Below the pieces are notes generated by a model. The model had not been told where the DNA came from. It searched no databases and saw only the letters and a program-made list of their open reading frames with translations. A DNA stretch of 64,000 nucleotides from GCA-2731375 sp002731375. Lineage in GTDB: Bacteria > Pseudomonadota > Alphaproteobacteria > GCA-2731375. Both the position numbers and the translations under genes were made by a program. Location: assembly GCA_030752605.1 (NCBI GenBank), contig JASMDX010000080.1, positions 3,406 to 67,405 of the forward strand, read 5' to 3'. Below are positions 34,021-42,861 of the stretch, in pieces (the stretch's first letter is position 1; each line of letters begins with the position of its first letter).

Positions 34021-35592
34021 TCATTCTAACTCGATGGTCCCTGGCGGCTTTGAAGTGACATCATAGACCACCCGGTTGATGCCGCGTACCTCGTTGATGA
34101 TGCGGGTAGCGGTGCGGCCCAGGAATTCATGATCGAAGGGATAATAATCCGCCGTCATGCCGTCGGTAGAGGTCACCGCGCGCAGGGCGCAGATATAATC
34201 ATAAGTGCGTTGATCGCCCATCACCCCAACGGTGCGCACGGGCAGGATGGCGGCGAAGGCCTGCCAGATGGCATCGTACAGACCGGCCTTGCGGATCTCA
34301 TCCAGATAGATGGCATCGGCCCGGCGCAGGATGGCCAGTTTCTCTCCGCTGATCTCGCCGGGACAGCGGATCGCCAGACCGGGGCCGGGAAACGGATGCC
34401 GTCCCACCAGGCTTTCGGGCAAACCAAGAGCGCGGCCCAGATCGCGGACCTCGTCCTTGAACAGTTCGCGCAGAGGCTCGACCAGATCCATGTTCATACG
34501 TTCGGGCAAGCCGCCCACATTATGATGCGACTTAATCGTTGCCGATGGCCCGCCCGATGGTGAAACGGATTCGATCACGTCCGGATACAGCGTGCCCTGA
34601 GCCAGGAAATCGGCACCGCCGATCCGGTTTGCCTCTTCCTCGAAGACATCAATGAAGGTGGCGCCAATGATTTTGCGCTTTTGCTCCGGATCGCTGACGC
34701 CATCGAGCTTTTCCAGGAACAGATCGGATGCATCCCGGTGCACCAGGGATAAATTATAGTGCTTCTTGAACAGGGAGACCACTTCCTCGGCCTCGCCCTC
34801 GCGCAGCAGACCATGATCGACAAAGACGCAAGTCAACTGTTTGCCGATGGCTTCGTGCAGCAGGATCGCCACGACGGCTGAATCCACCCCGCCCGAAAGG
34901 CCGCAAATGACTTTACCGTCACCCACCTGGGCCTTGACGCGGGCCTCAGCCTCGTGACGGAAGGTGGCCATGCTCCAACTACCCTTGCAGCCCGCTACGT
35001 TGTGGGTGAAGTTGCGTAACAATGCCGTGCCGTCAGGGGTATGGATAACCTCGGCGTGGAACTGTACGCCGTAAAAGCGGCGCGTATCGTCGGCGATAAT
35101 GGCAAAGGGGCAATTGTCCGATGTGCCCACGACACGGAAGCCGGGCGGGATCTCCATCACCCGATCACCATGGCTCATCCAGACCTGATGCCGCTCGCCG
35201 GTTTGCCACAAGCCCTGGAACAAGTCGCAGTCATCGTTGATTTCAACAAATGCGCGGCCGAATTCCTGATGGTCCGAGGCTTCAACCCGGCCGCCCAGCT
35301 GCTCGCACATGGCCTGCTGGCCATAGCAAATGCCCAATATAGGAATGCCCATCTCGAACAGGCTTTGAGGTGCCCGCGGTGTATCGCTTTGTGTCGCCGA
35401 GGACGGCCCGCCCGAAAGGATAACTCCATTGGGCCGGGCGGCCGCCAAGGCCTCTTCGCCCTTGAAATAGGGTGCGATTTCGCAATAAACGCCGCTTTCA
35501 CGCAGGCGGCGGGCGATCAGTTGCGTGACCTGACTGCCAAAATCGAGAATCAGGATGCGTTCGTCTGCTTGTTCTATCATGTGTCCGCTCAT
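34021..35592 (-). CDS. guaA: GMP synthase (glutamine-hydrolysing)
   Basis: 523 residues; converts XMP to GMP using glutamine and ATP. N-terminal class I amidotransferase: ILILDFGSQVTQLIARR, nucleophile Cys in LGICYGQQAM, and His/Glu in GVQFHAEVIHT. Central ATP pyrophosphatase: P-loop GLSGGVDSAVVAILL. C-terminal dimerisation domain ends KPPGTIELE. The MSGHMIEQ start gives two near-equal options (35592 or four codons later). Its 3' end (34021-34038) is duplicated at 31626-31641, suggesting it serves as an attachment site. It is downstream of guaB and rsmB on the same strand. Confidence 0.97.
   Translation of the reverse strand: MSGHMIEQADERILILDFGSQVTQLIARRLRESGVYCEIAPYFKGEEALAAARPNGVILSGGPSSATQSDTPRAPQSLFEMGIPILGICYGQQAMCEQLGGRVEASDHQEFGRAFVEINDDCDLFQGLWQTGERHQVWMSHGDRVMEIPPGFRVVGTSDNCPFAIIADDTRRFYGVQFHAEVIHTPDGTALLRNFTHNVAGCKGSWSMATFRHEAEARVKAQVGDGKVICGLSGGVDSAVVAILLHEAIGKQLTCVFVDHGLLREGEAEEVVSLFKKHYNLSLVHRDASDLFLEKLDGVSDPEQKRKIIGATFIDVFEEEANRIGGADFLAQGTLYPDVIESVSPSGGPSATIKSHHNVGGLPERMNMDLVEPLRELFKDEVRDLGRALGLPESLVGRHPFPGPGLAIRCPGEISGEKLAILRRADAIYLDEIRKAGLYDAIWQAFAAILPVRTVGVMGDQRTYDYICALRAVTSTDGMTADYYPFDHEFLGRTATRIINEVRGINRVVYDVTSKPPGTIELE
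34023..34038 (+). repeat. Direct repeat of the guaA 3' end, right copy (possible att site)
   Basis: Partner of 31626-31641; includes the last five codons of guaA read on the other strand. Confidence 0.5.
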
Positions 35593-35782
35593 GGCGGCAG
35601 CTTTACGACGGGCCCCGGTCCCGGCGCAAGCGCTTTCACCTTGCCGCCATGAAGTGCCCTATTTTGGCCGGTAGACGGTGACGGTGGCTTTCAAATCGTC
35701 ATGTTCCCCCGCTGCCAAAAAAGCAGATTCGATCCCGTGCCCCCGGATGCCCCTAGGTTTTGCCAGGTTGCCGGCCCGGTCA

Positions 35783-37078
35783 TCAAGTTTCCTCACGCCG
35801 CTCCAGGATAGCGACAAAAAAGCCGTCGGTGCCATGCCTTGCCGGCGTCAAATGCAGATAGGGGGCGTCACTGGGACAATCGGTACCCAGAGTTTCATGC
35901 CAGACGCCGCCGATGGGCAGAACCTGGAATTCCGGCTGCTGCTTCAAAAAGCTTTCAATCTGGTCTTCATTTTCTTCCATCAGGATCGAACAGGTGGCAT
36001 AGATCAAGCGCCCACCGGGTTTGACGAGAGGCGCTGCACGGCGCAGGATTTCACCCTGTGTGACGCCATATTCGGCTAGTTTCTCGGGCGTCAGGCGCCA
36101 TTTGCTTTCCGGATTTCGCCGCCACGCGCCAGAGCCGCTGCACGGCACATCCAACAGCACCCGATCCGTTTTGCCTGCCAAGTTGGCCAGGGCGGTAATG
36201 GCGGCGGCATCGGCGAGGGCATGGACTTGAATATTCCGCGCCCCAGCCCGCCGCAAGCGCGCACGCAGTGGGCGCAGACGTTGCGGCGCGCTGTCGAAGG
36301 CAAAAATCTGCCCTTTGTTGTCCATTTGCGCAGCCAGGCCGAGGCTTTTTCCACCGGCGCCTGCGCAATAATCAATCACCTGCTGGCCCGGCCGCGCCGC
36401 GCACAACAGCGCCACCAGTTGCGAACCTTCATCTTGGATTTCGACCGCGCCGCTTTGATAGAGCGGATAGTTGATCATGGAGCGGCGGCTTTGCAGACGC
36501 AGGGCGGTCGGAGCAAGAGCACCTTGAGTGGTGGCGATATCATCCGCGGCCAGGGTATCGGCGGTCTTGGCGATATCGGACCGCAGCGTGTTGACACGCA
36601 GGTCTACCGACCCCCGGCCCTGCATGGCCGCCATTTCCACTATCAGTTCATCGCCGAACCGCCGCGTTAACGGATCGTGCAGCCATTCCGGATAATTGCC
36701 AGCAACCCAGGCCGGCGCTTCTCTACCGGCGGCTCGCGACAATTGCGCCAGGGCGGCCTGTTCATCGGCATCGAGATCCACCGGACAAAACTTGGCGGCA
36801 TCGAACAGGGCCGCGACGTCATCCGCTTTTCGATCCTGATCCAGCATCAAATGGGCGAGAACCAGGCGGCGGCTGTCCGTGCCGCCGGCCCGCCAAGCGT
36901 ATTCCCCTTGCCGGCGCAGGACATCATAGACGGTCTCCGTGACCGAGCGGCGGTCCTTTGAACCAGCATAACGGCGGGAGCGAAAATAGTTGCCAACCAA
37001 ACGGTCAGCCGGAACAGTGGCGGCGCCGATTTGATCCAATAGCTCGATAGCCGCCTGTATGCGGGCGCCGGGGATCAT
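35783..37078 (-). CDS. RsmB/NOP2-family RNA (cytosine-5) methyltransferase
   Basis: 431 residues. An N-terminal NusB-like helical domain (RRSVTETVYDVLRRQGEYAW) is followed by a SAM-dependent methyltransferase: QDEGSQLVALLCAARPGQQVIDYCAGAGGKSLGLA in pieces, the catalytic DVPCSGSGAWRRNPESKWR and the second cysteine motif YATCSILMEENEDQIE. Members methylate C5 of a cytosine in 16S rRNA (C967 in E. coli RsmB). It sits 15 bases after guaB, and guaB-rsmB-guaA form a directional cluster. Confidence 0.92.
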   Translation of the reverse strand: MIPGARIQAAIELLDQIGAATVPADRLVGNYFRSRRYAGSKDRRSVTETVYDVLRRQGEYAWRAGGTDSRRLVLAHLMLDQDRKADDVAALFDAAKFCPVDLDADEQAALAQLSRAAGREAPAWVAGNYPEWLHDPLTRRFGDELIVEMAAMQGRGSVDLRVNTLRSDIAKTADTLAADDIATTQGALAPTALRLQSRRSMINYPLYQSGAVEIQDEGSQLVALLCAARPGQQVIDYCAGAGGKSLGLAAQMDNKGQIFAFDSAPQRLRPLRARLRRAGARNIQVHALADAAAITALANLAGKTDRVLLDVPCSGSGAWRRNPESKWRLTPEKLAEYGVTQGEILRRAAPLVKPGGRLIYATCSILMEENEDQIESFLKQQPEFQVLPIGGVWHETLGTDCPSDAPYLHLTPARHGTDGFFVAILERREET

Positions 37079-37093
37079 AAAGAGCAGGCCCCT

Positions 37094-38560
37094 CTATGAC
37101 TGATTGATGGGATAGTTCGGTGCTTCACGGGTCAGCGAGACGTCATGCACATGGCTTTCCCGGAAACCGGCCTGGGTGACCCGGACGAATTGGCACTTGG
37201 TGCGCATATCGTCCAAGCCCCCATTGCCCGTGTAGCCCATGGCGGCGCGCAAACCGCCAATCAACTGGTGAATGATATCGGACACCGGGCCCTTGTACGG
37301 CACCCGGCCTTCCACGCCCTCGGGCACCAGCTTGATGGCGTCGCGGATTTCCTCCTGAAAATAACGATCCGCCGAGCCCCGGGCCATGGCACCCAACGAG
37401 CCCATGCCGCGATAGGATTTATAGGAGCGGCCCTGGTACAAAAAGACCTCGCCCGGCGCTTCTTCTGTGCCGGCCAGCAACGAACCTATCATGGCGCAGT
37501 TGGCACCCGCGGCAATGGCCTTGGCCAAGTCGCCGGAATATTTGATGCCGCCATCCGCGATTACGGGCGTATCGTTTTTTTGCGCCGCGTCGACCGTCTC
37601 CATGATGGCGGTCAGTTGCGGCATGCCAACACCGGCCACGATGCGCGTGGTACAGATGGAGCCAGGCCCGATACCAACCTTGACCGCATCGGCGCCCGCG
37701 TCGATCAAGGCCTTGGCACCTTCCGAGGTGGCCACGTTGCCCGCCGCCAGCTGGGTATAGTTGCTCAACTTCTTAATCTCATTGACGCTACTCAGCACGC
37801 CGGCGGAATGGCCATGGGCGGTATCGACAATGATCAGATCGACGCCGGCATCGATCAAGGCTTCGGTCCGGGCCAGGCCGTCACGGCCAATGCCGGTAGC
37901 CGCCGCCACGCGCAGGCGGCCCTGCTCGTCCTTGGCGGCATTGGGGTAGGTTGTGGCCTTTTCCATATCCTTGACGGTAATCAGGCCAACGCACTTGTAA
38001 TTTTCGTCCACCACCAACAGCTTTTCAATGCGGTGTTGATGCAGCATGCGCTTGGCTTCGGCGCTATCAATGCCCTCGCGCACGGTGACCAGGTTTTCGT
38101 GGGTCATCAACTCTTTTACCGGCTGGCGCTTGTCCGTGGCGAAGCGCACATCCCGATTGGTCAGAATGCCAGCCAGTTTACCGGTGCCCTCCTCGACCAC
38201 CGGAATGCCGGAAATGCCATGATAGTCCATCAGTTTCAAGGCGTCGTCGAGGCTTTGATCGGGGTGGATTGTAACCGGATTAACCACCATGCCGGCCTCG
38301 AACTTCTTCACCCGGCGTACTTCTTCAGCCTGCTCCTCCAGCGTCAAATTCTTGTGGATCACGCCCATGCCGCCCAATTGCGCCATAGCGATGGCCAGGC
38401 GATGTTCGGTGACCGTATCCATGGCGGAGGAGAGCAAGGGGATACCCAGCGGTATGGCTTTAGTCACCTTGGTGTTGGTCGCCACTTGGTTTGGCAAAAC
38501 GGCGGATGCCGCCGGTTTCAGAAGAACATCATCGAACGTTAATGCCTCGGATATTTTCAT
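37094..38560 (-). CDS. guaB: IMP dehydrogenase
   Basis: 488 residues; oxidises IMP to XMP, the rate-limiting step to GMP. LTFDDVLLKPAAS opens the barrel, two CBS motifs lie in the insert (VEEGTGKLAGILTNRDVRF; VVDENYKCVGLITVKD), the catalytic cysteine is in GIGPGSICTTRIVAGVG, and the flap includes YRGMGSLGAM and PEGVEGRVPYKG. I start at the ATG at 38560 (MKISEALTF), which has GGAGGCGGG upstream; the frame's 18 further residues are non-homologous. Confidence 0.97.
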   Translation of the reverse strand: MKISEALTFDDVLLKPAASAVLPNQVATNTKVTKAIPLGIPLLSSAMDTVTEHRLAIAMAQLGGMGVIHKNLTLEEQAEEVRRVKKFEAGMVVNPVTIHPDQSLDDALKLMDYHGISGIPVVEEGTGKLAGILTNRDVRFATDKRQPVKELMTHENLVTVREGIDSAEAKRMLHQHRIEKLLVVDENYKCVGLITVKDMEKATTYPNAAKDEQGRLRVAAATGIGRDGLARTEALIDAGVDLIIVDTAHGHSAGVLSSVNEIKKLSNYTQLAAGNVATSEGAKALIDAGADAVKVGIGPGSICTTRIVAGVGMPQLTAIMETVDAAQKNDTPVIADGGIKYSGDLAKAIAAGANCAMIGSLLAGTEEAPGEVFLYQGRSYKSYRGMGSLGAMARGSADRYFQEEIRDAIKLVPEGVEGRVPYKGPVSDIIHQLIGGLRAAMGYTGNGGLDDMRTKCQFVRVTQAGFRESHVHDVSLTREAPNYPINQS

Positions 38561-38610
38561 ATTTTTTCCCGCCTCCTGAAAATGGCGCGCACTATGCCAT
38601 GTCCACCCAA

Positions 38611-38638
38611 ACAAAAACAGGGCGCATGAAGCGCCCTG
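38611..38638 (-). terminator. Rho-independent terminator after the transglutaminase-like gene
   Basis: On the minus strand an 8-bp stem CAGGGCGC/GCGCCCTG with a five-base loop is followed by TTTTTGTTT. It lies 28 bases after the stop of the gene at 38666-39364 and separates it from guaB. Confidence 0.85.
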
Positions 38639-38665
38639 CGATGAAAATTATATGTTCTACCCGTT

Positions 38666-39364
38666 TCATTCGCCAGCCCGGTCCGCCTCGGCCTCCGCTT
38701 CCATGTCGCCGGCGACAAAACGGTCCGGATCATCGGCATACATGGCTGGGTAATGCTTGATGAACGAGGCCTTAATATCTTCGAACGGCGTATCGGCAAA
38801 CGAGCCATGATCGGTGATATATTCCATATGCTGGTTACCGGCGGCATCGAAAGGGTGAAAAACCGAATCGGCACGGCCATCGAATTCCAAGGGCAGAGTA
38901 CCGAATTTCTCGCACAGGGACAGATTGAAGGCCGGGGTCGCCTTGACCCATTTGCCTTCCAGATAGATCTCGACAAAGCCGTGATAGACAAATAAATCTG
39001 TGCCCATCAATTCGATCATGCGCTTCGAGGCCAGATGGTTTCGCACATCGGCAAACCCGAGGCGGGCCGGAATGCCCAGAACCCGGCAGGTAGCCGCCAT
39101 CAAGGCGGCCTTGGTAATGCAAAAACCATTGCCCCGCTCCAACACGGAACTGCCTTTCATACCGTGCTCGGTCATCTCCACGCCGTAGGGGTCATAGCGG
39201 AAATCGTCGCGCACCGTATAGTACAAACGCACCGCCTTTTCCAGATCCGAGCCACCCTCGGCACCTGCGCGACGGGCGAATTCAATCACCGCCGGATGGT
39301 CGCTGTCCACATAGGTGGCGGGTTCAAGATAGGGCTGAAAATCTTCACTGCTCGCTACACTCAT
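38666..39364 (-). CDS. Transglutaminase-like cysteine protease-fold protein
   Basis: 232 residues of the transglutaminase-like superfamily. Catalytic Cys is probable in GNGFCITKAALMAATCRVLGIPARLGFADV (quoted in the family pattern), His in YHGFVEIYLEGKWVKATPAFN with the expected Asp position replaced by the AFN stretch. The N-terminal SDLEKAVRLYYTVRDDFRYDPYG is typical. No signal peptide, so cytoplasmic. Function (peptidase or amide cleavage) unknown. It has its own terminator and appears to be monocistronic. Confidence 0.82.
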   Translation of the reverse strand: MSVASSEDFQPYLEPATYVDSDHPAVIEFARRAGAEGGSDLEKAVRLYYTVRDDFRYDPYGVEMTEHGMKGSSVLERGNGFCITKAALMAATCRVLGIPARLGFADVRNHLASKRMIELMGTDLFVYHGFVEIYLEGKWVKATPAFNLSLCEKFGTLPLEFDGRADSVFHPFDAAGNQHMEYITDHGSFADTPFEDIKASFIKHYPAMYADDPDRFVAGDMEAEAEADRAGE

Positions 39365-39430
39365 AGCTCTGCTCTCTGCATTTTGAACTCTTGTATAACG
39401 TAAAAAACATCCCGCGCCTAAGCTGTTATA

Positions 39431-40150
39431 TTAGGCCTCGTCGCCGCCCCGGTATCCAGTGGCCACCACATACATTTCCGCTGAGTCCGAGCGCGAGGCC
39501 TCCGGCTTGGCATGGCGGACAGAGGCGAAGTCCCGTTTCATGGCGGCCAGCAATTCCTGCTCGGCGCCGCCCTGCCAGACCTTGGCGACAAAGCCGCCGC
39601 CTGGCGAGAGCAAGCTTTTGGCCAAATCAAGAGCCGCCTCGGCCAGGGCGATGATGCGCAGATGGTCCGTCGCCCGGTGCCCTGTAGCGGGCGGCGCCAT
39701 ATCGCTCAAGACCAGGTCGGCAGGGCCGCCCAGAGCCGCCCGGATCCCGGTTTCCGTCTTCAGGTCATTGACATCGCCGACCAGGGTTTGCGCCCCGCCC
39801 ATGGCATCCATCTCGGTCACATCGACGGCCAAAACCTTGCCCTTTGGACCCACAGCGGCAACCGCGACCTGGGTCCACCCGCCAGGCGCGGCACCCAAGT
39901 CAACCAATGCCAAGCCCTTTTTCAGCAGGCTGAATTTTTCATCCAATTGCAACAGTTTGTATGCGGCGCGGGAGCGGTAGCCGTCCTTTTTTGCGGCGAT
40001 CACGTAGGGATCGTTCAGTTGCCGCTGCAGCCAGCGCGTAGACGAAGTCTTGCGCCGCCGCGCCGTGCGCACGCGGACCGACAGGTTCCGGCCCGAAGGC
40101 TTGGATTTGCCGCCATCGCCTTTACCCCCGCCACCCGCCGGGGGTGTCAT
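39431..40150 (-). CDS. rlmE: 23S rRNA 2'-O-methyltransferase RlmE
   Basis: 239 residues; methylates U2552 of 23S rRNA. Catalytic K-D-K-E residues are in the regions YRSRAAYKLLQLDEKF, LVLSDMAPPATGHR, GGGFVAKVWQGG and SAEMYVVATGY. The SAM loop reads LVDLGAAPGGWTQVA. I start at the ATG at 40150, which overlaps the Ppx/GppA stop by four bases (ATGA); the open frame upstream of it is antisense-like and lies within that gene. The N-terminus has a glycine- and basic-rich tail seen in alphaproteobacterial homologues. Confidence 0.94.
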   Translation of the reverse strand: MTPPAGGGGKGDGGKSKPSGRNLSVRVRTARRRKTSSTRWLQRQLNDPYVIAAKKDGYRSRAAYKLLQLDEKFSLLKKGLALVDLGAAPGGWTQVAVAAVGPKGKVLAVDVTEMDAMGGAQTLVGDVNDLKTETGIRAALGGPADLVLSDMAPPATGHRATDHLRIIALAEAALDLAKSLLSPGGGFVAKVWQGGAEQELLAAMKRDFASVRHAKPEASRSDSAEMYVVATGYRGGDEA

Positions 40151-41217
40151 CGGCGGGCGCCGTTGGGGGGCGTAGCCGCCGCGCGTTGCCGGTCCCTGCG
40201 CATCAGGGACAACAGCAGACCTTCGCGCACGCCGCGGTCGGCGACACGCAATTTTTCGCACGGCCAGGTGCGGCGAATCGCCTCCAATATGGCGCATCCC
40301 GCCACCACCAGATCGGCCCGGCCGTGGCCGACGCAGGGATGGGCGGCGCGTTGTTCCAAATTCATTTGGCGCAATTGTTCCGCCGCCCCGCAGGCATCGG
40401 TGAAGGACAGCCACAAACCATCCACCTGATCGCGGTCATATTTCTCCAGGCCCAAATGCACCCCTGAAAGGGTGGTGACGGTTCCCGAAGTACCGATCAT
40501 CTGCACGCGGCCTTTTCGCATTTCCCCGTTGATGCCATGGGCCACTTCGAAGTTGCGAAGGTAAACTTCCAGGCGCCGGACTAGAGCCTCGTACTGATCC
40601 GGGCTGAATTCGCCACTGCCATGATGTTCGGCGATACCGACAACACCAAAGGGCAGTGAAGTTATGGCGATGGGGTTAATGCCGTTTTCGGCATCATGCT
40701 CGGCCCAGATCAACTCCGTGCTGCCGCCGCCGATATCGAACGCCAGAACATGGCTAGTTTCCCGCTCCATCAAGGAGCAGCAACCGGCAACCGCCAGGCT
40801 GGCCTCTTCCTCGGCCGAAATGGTTTCCAGATGCAGGCCGGCTTCCGTTTTCACGCGGGAAAGGAATTCCTCGCAATTGTCCGCCTTGCGGCAGGCGGCA
40901 GTGGCGACACAGCGGGCCCGGGTCACCCGGCGTTGGAGCATTTTATCCGCGCAGATTTTCAGCGCCGCGATGGTCCGCTCCATGGCCGCCACCGAAAGCC
41001 GTTGGCTGCCGTTCACGCCTTCGCCCAAACGGACGATGCGGGAAAAGGCATCCACCACACGAAGGCCCTCGTCCAGGGGCTTGGCGACTAACAGACGGCA
41101 GTTGTTGGTACCTAGGTCGATCGCAGCATAGATATGCTCGGCCGGCGTGAAGATGGCCGGCCTGCCATTCCGCACCCTGCCTTGCCTCTCGCGATATTTT
41201 TCGCCCCGTGCAGACAT
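40147..41217 (-). CDS. Ppx/GppA phosphatase family protein
   Basis: 356 residues of the exopolyphosphatase/guanosine pentaphosphate phosphatase family. ASKHA-fold motifs: AAIDLGTNNCRLLVAKP and AFDIGGGSTELIWAE, plus TSGTVTTLSGVHLGL. It is shorter than E. coli Ppx (no C-terminal HD-like domain), which is usual for the alphaproteobacterial form paired with rlmE. It may act on polyphosphate or pppGpp; sequence alone does not separate these. Coupled to rlmE by an ATGA overlap. Confidence 0.9.
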   Translation of the reverse strand: MSARGEKYRERQGRVRNGRPAIFTPAEHIYAAIDLGTNNCRLLVAKPLDEGLRVVDAFSRIVRLGEGVNGSQRLSVAAMERTIAALKICADKMLQRRVTRARCVATAACRKADNCEEFLSRVKTEAGLHLETISAEEEASLAVAGCCSLMERETSHVLAFDIGGGSTELIWAEHDAENGINPIAITSLPFGVVGIAEHHGSGEFSPDQYEALVRRLEVYLRNFEVAHGINGEMRKGRVQMIGTSGTVTTLSGVHLGLEKYDRDQVDGLWLSFTDACGAAEQLRQMNLEQRAAHPCVGHGRADLVVAGCAILEAIRRTWPCEKLRVADRGVREGLLLSLMRRDRQRAAATPPNGARR

Positions 41218-41311
41218 TGCTGCCGCTACCTTTAACTTTTTAGCACTCCCTATCTATAACTTGACCTCTTGGCGGGCTCCTTGCAATAGCCAGGATGCTC
41301 AATGCCATCGG

Positions 41312-41340
41312 TTGACATCGTGACTGCTGCTAAATAGGTT
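41312..41340 (+). promoter_or_regulatory. Probable promoter of tRNA-Gln
   Basis: TTGACA at 41312-41317 is a perfect -35 hexamer; a weak -10 (TAGGTT) follows at 17 bases, about 48 bases before the tRNA. Confidence 0.4.
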
Positions 41341-41387
41341 GCGCGCAGCCGACGTGGCCAAGGCCTTTTCGTGCCCGGCGATCTTGG

Positions 41388-41461
41388 TGGGAACTCGTCT
41401 AATGGTAGGACAGCGGACTCTGACTCCGTAAGTCCAGGTTCGAATCCTGGGTTCCCAACCA
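41388..41461 (+). tRNA. tRNA-Gln (anticodon CTG)
   Basis: A full cloverleaf of 74 bases with encoded CCA. Acceptor TGGGAAC pairs with GTTCCCA; the anticodon stem GCGGA/TCCGT holds the loop CTCTGAC, giving anticodon CTG; the T arm is CCAGG-TTCGAAT-CCTGG. It reads CAG codons. A DMT permease relic begins about 100 bases downstream. Confidence 0.95.
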
Positions 41462-41562
41462 CCCCCAAACCAGCACGTCGCGGGAAGGCACGTTGCAGAA
41501 CAGCAGCCGCATAGCGTGGGCTCACGAGCAGATGAACCCGCGAGCGGCCTGACCGCCGATCC

Positions 41563-41913
41563 ACCACGGGGCTAGGCATACTGTACATAATCGCCGGCAC
41601 TTTCCTGCCGACCCTACAAGACGGGATCACAAAATGGCCGACCTTTAACTTTAACGCCGACGAGATCATGTTCTACCGTGGCCTTCGGATGTTTCCCGCC
41701 TCGGCCGTGGTCTTCGTCAGTCCAGTGCTACTGACCGCCGTATCGCTATGGCTGCTCGGGGAAAGCGTCGGCTGGCCGCGCTGGGGGCGGTGGCCTTTGG
41801 CTTTATCAGTGTCCTGGTGATAGTTCAGCCGGGCATTGGCGCCTTCGATATATGGGTATTGTTTCCCTTGGCGACCTCGGTCTTTTCCGCCGCTCGTGAT
41901 CCGGGACGCCGCC
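41563..41913 (+). pseudogene. Shrunken DMT/EamA permease remnant
   Basis: One frame reads GILYIIAGTFLPTLQDGITKW, then ADEIMFYRGL, then jumps to VVFVSPVLLTAVSLWLLGES and VGWPRW, and after a frameshift in the G-run near 41770-41790 continues GAVAFGFISVLVIVQPGIGAFDIW in the next frame. These are the segments of an EamA protein in the right order, but about 45 residues between FYRGL and the FVSPVL helix are absent, no start codon is seen (ATA in its place), and the second EamA repeat is missing. Confidence 0.7.
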
Positions 41914-42066
41914 GTCTTGAGCAGCGGCTTAGTGGATCTGGCAGGATTTTTGGCCCCCGGCGCCGATCGGGTCGCGAAATAACGACCTATCTTGATGACT
42001 TTAGGCATTAGGTAATCGATTGCATGCTATTATCCCGCTGGACAGCGGCCTATAAGACTGGGACCC

Positions 42067-42831
42067 ATGAAACCGCGTATACTGTTTATCGTTCATCAGG
42101 AAACCTCTACCCCGGGCCGGATCGGCTATATAGTGGAGGAATTCGGCTACGAGCCGGTAATCTGCCGCCATGCCTGTGGTGACCCCCTGCCCGATAATCT
42201 GGATGATTATGCCGCCTCCGTAATGTTCGGCGGTCCCATTAGCGCCAACGACGATCATCTGCCCTATATCCGCAACGAGCTGGACTGGCTGGAGGTGCCT
42301 CTGCGCGCCGACAAACCATTTCTGGGCATTTGCCTGGGGGCCCAGCTGCTCTCGCGCTATTTGGGCGGCACGGTAGAGGGCCACCCGGACGGCTTTCACG
42401 AAATCGGCTTCTACAAAGTCACCCCCAGCGCCGCCGGCGGCAAGCTATTTGAAGCGGAAAACTATTTCTACCAATGGCATAGCGAGGGCTTCACCCTGCC
42501 CCACGGAGCCGAGCATCTGGCAGGCAGCAAATTGTTTCCCAATCAGGCCTTTCGCATCGGCAAGACCTATGGCATGCAGTTCCACCCGGACGTCACCGGC
42601 GAAATGCTTTATCGGTGGAGCACCAAGGCGGCCCATCGCATGGTCCTGCCCGGCGCCCAGGCCCGCGACCGCCAACATGCGGGCCATGCTGCCCATAATG
42701 ATCAGATCGAACGCTGGTCCCGGCGTTTTTTCGCCCACTGGCTGGCACCGGTACGGCATCTGGTTCAAAGCCCGGCCGGTGCAGAGGCTTTTGCCATGGC
42801 CAGCAGCGACCAAGGTTTTCCCGCCAGGTAA
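42067..42831 (+). CDS. Class I glutamine amidotransferase-like protein
   Basis: 254 residues of the type found in free-standing GMP synthase-like amidotransferases. The nucleophile elbow is FLGICLGAQLLSRYLGG, and the His-containing motif is MQFHPDVTGEML, where most relatives have HPE; an Asp at that position is unusual and could alter the triad. N-terminus: ILFIVHQETSTPGRIGYIVEE. Amide acceptor unknown. Followed 30 bases later by a broken thiolase gene. Confidence 0.86.
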   Translation: MKPRILFIVHQETSTPGRIGYIVEEFGYEPVICRHACGDPLPDNLDDYAASVMFGGPISANDDHLPYIRNELDWLEVPLRADKPFLGICLGAQLLSRYLGGTVEGHPDGFHEIGFYKVTPSAAGGKLFEAENYFYQWHSEGFTLPHGAEHLAGSKLFPNQAFRIGKTYGMQFHPDVTGEMLYRWSTKAAHRMVLPGAQARDRQHAGHAAHNDQIERWSRRFFAHWLAPVRHLVQSPAGAEAFAMASSDQGFPAR

Positions 42832-42861
42832 TTTCGCTTTTTGTAACGGGTACGAGGTCTA

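Noticed and set aside
37145..38542. 465-codon open frame antisense to guaB
   Set aside because: A mirror of the guaB codons (His/Gly/Ala-rich), no domain recognised.
39431..40414. Extended RlmE frame starting at 40414
   Set aside because: The additional 88 codons lie within ppx/gppA and look like antisense-frame residues; the ATG at 40150 with ATGA overlap is preferred.
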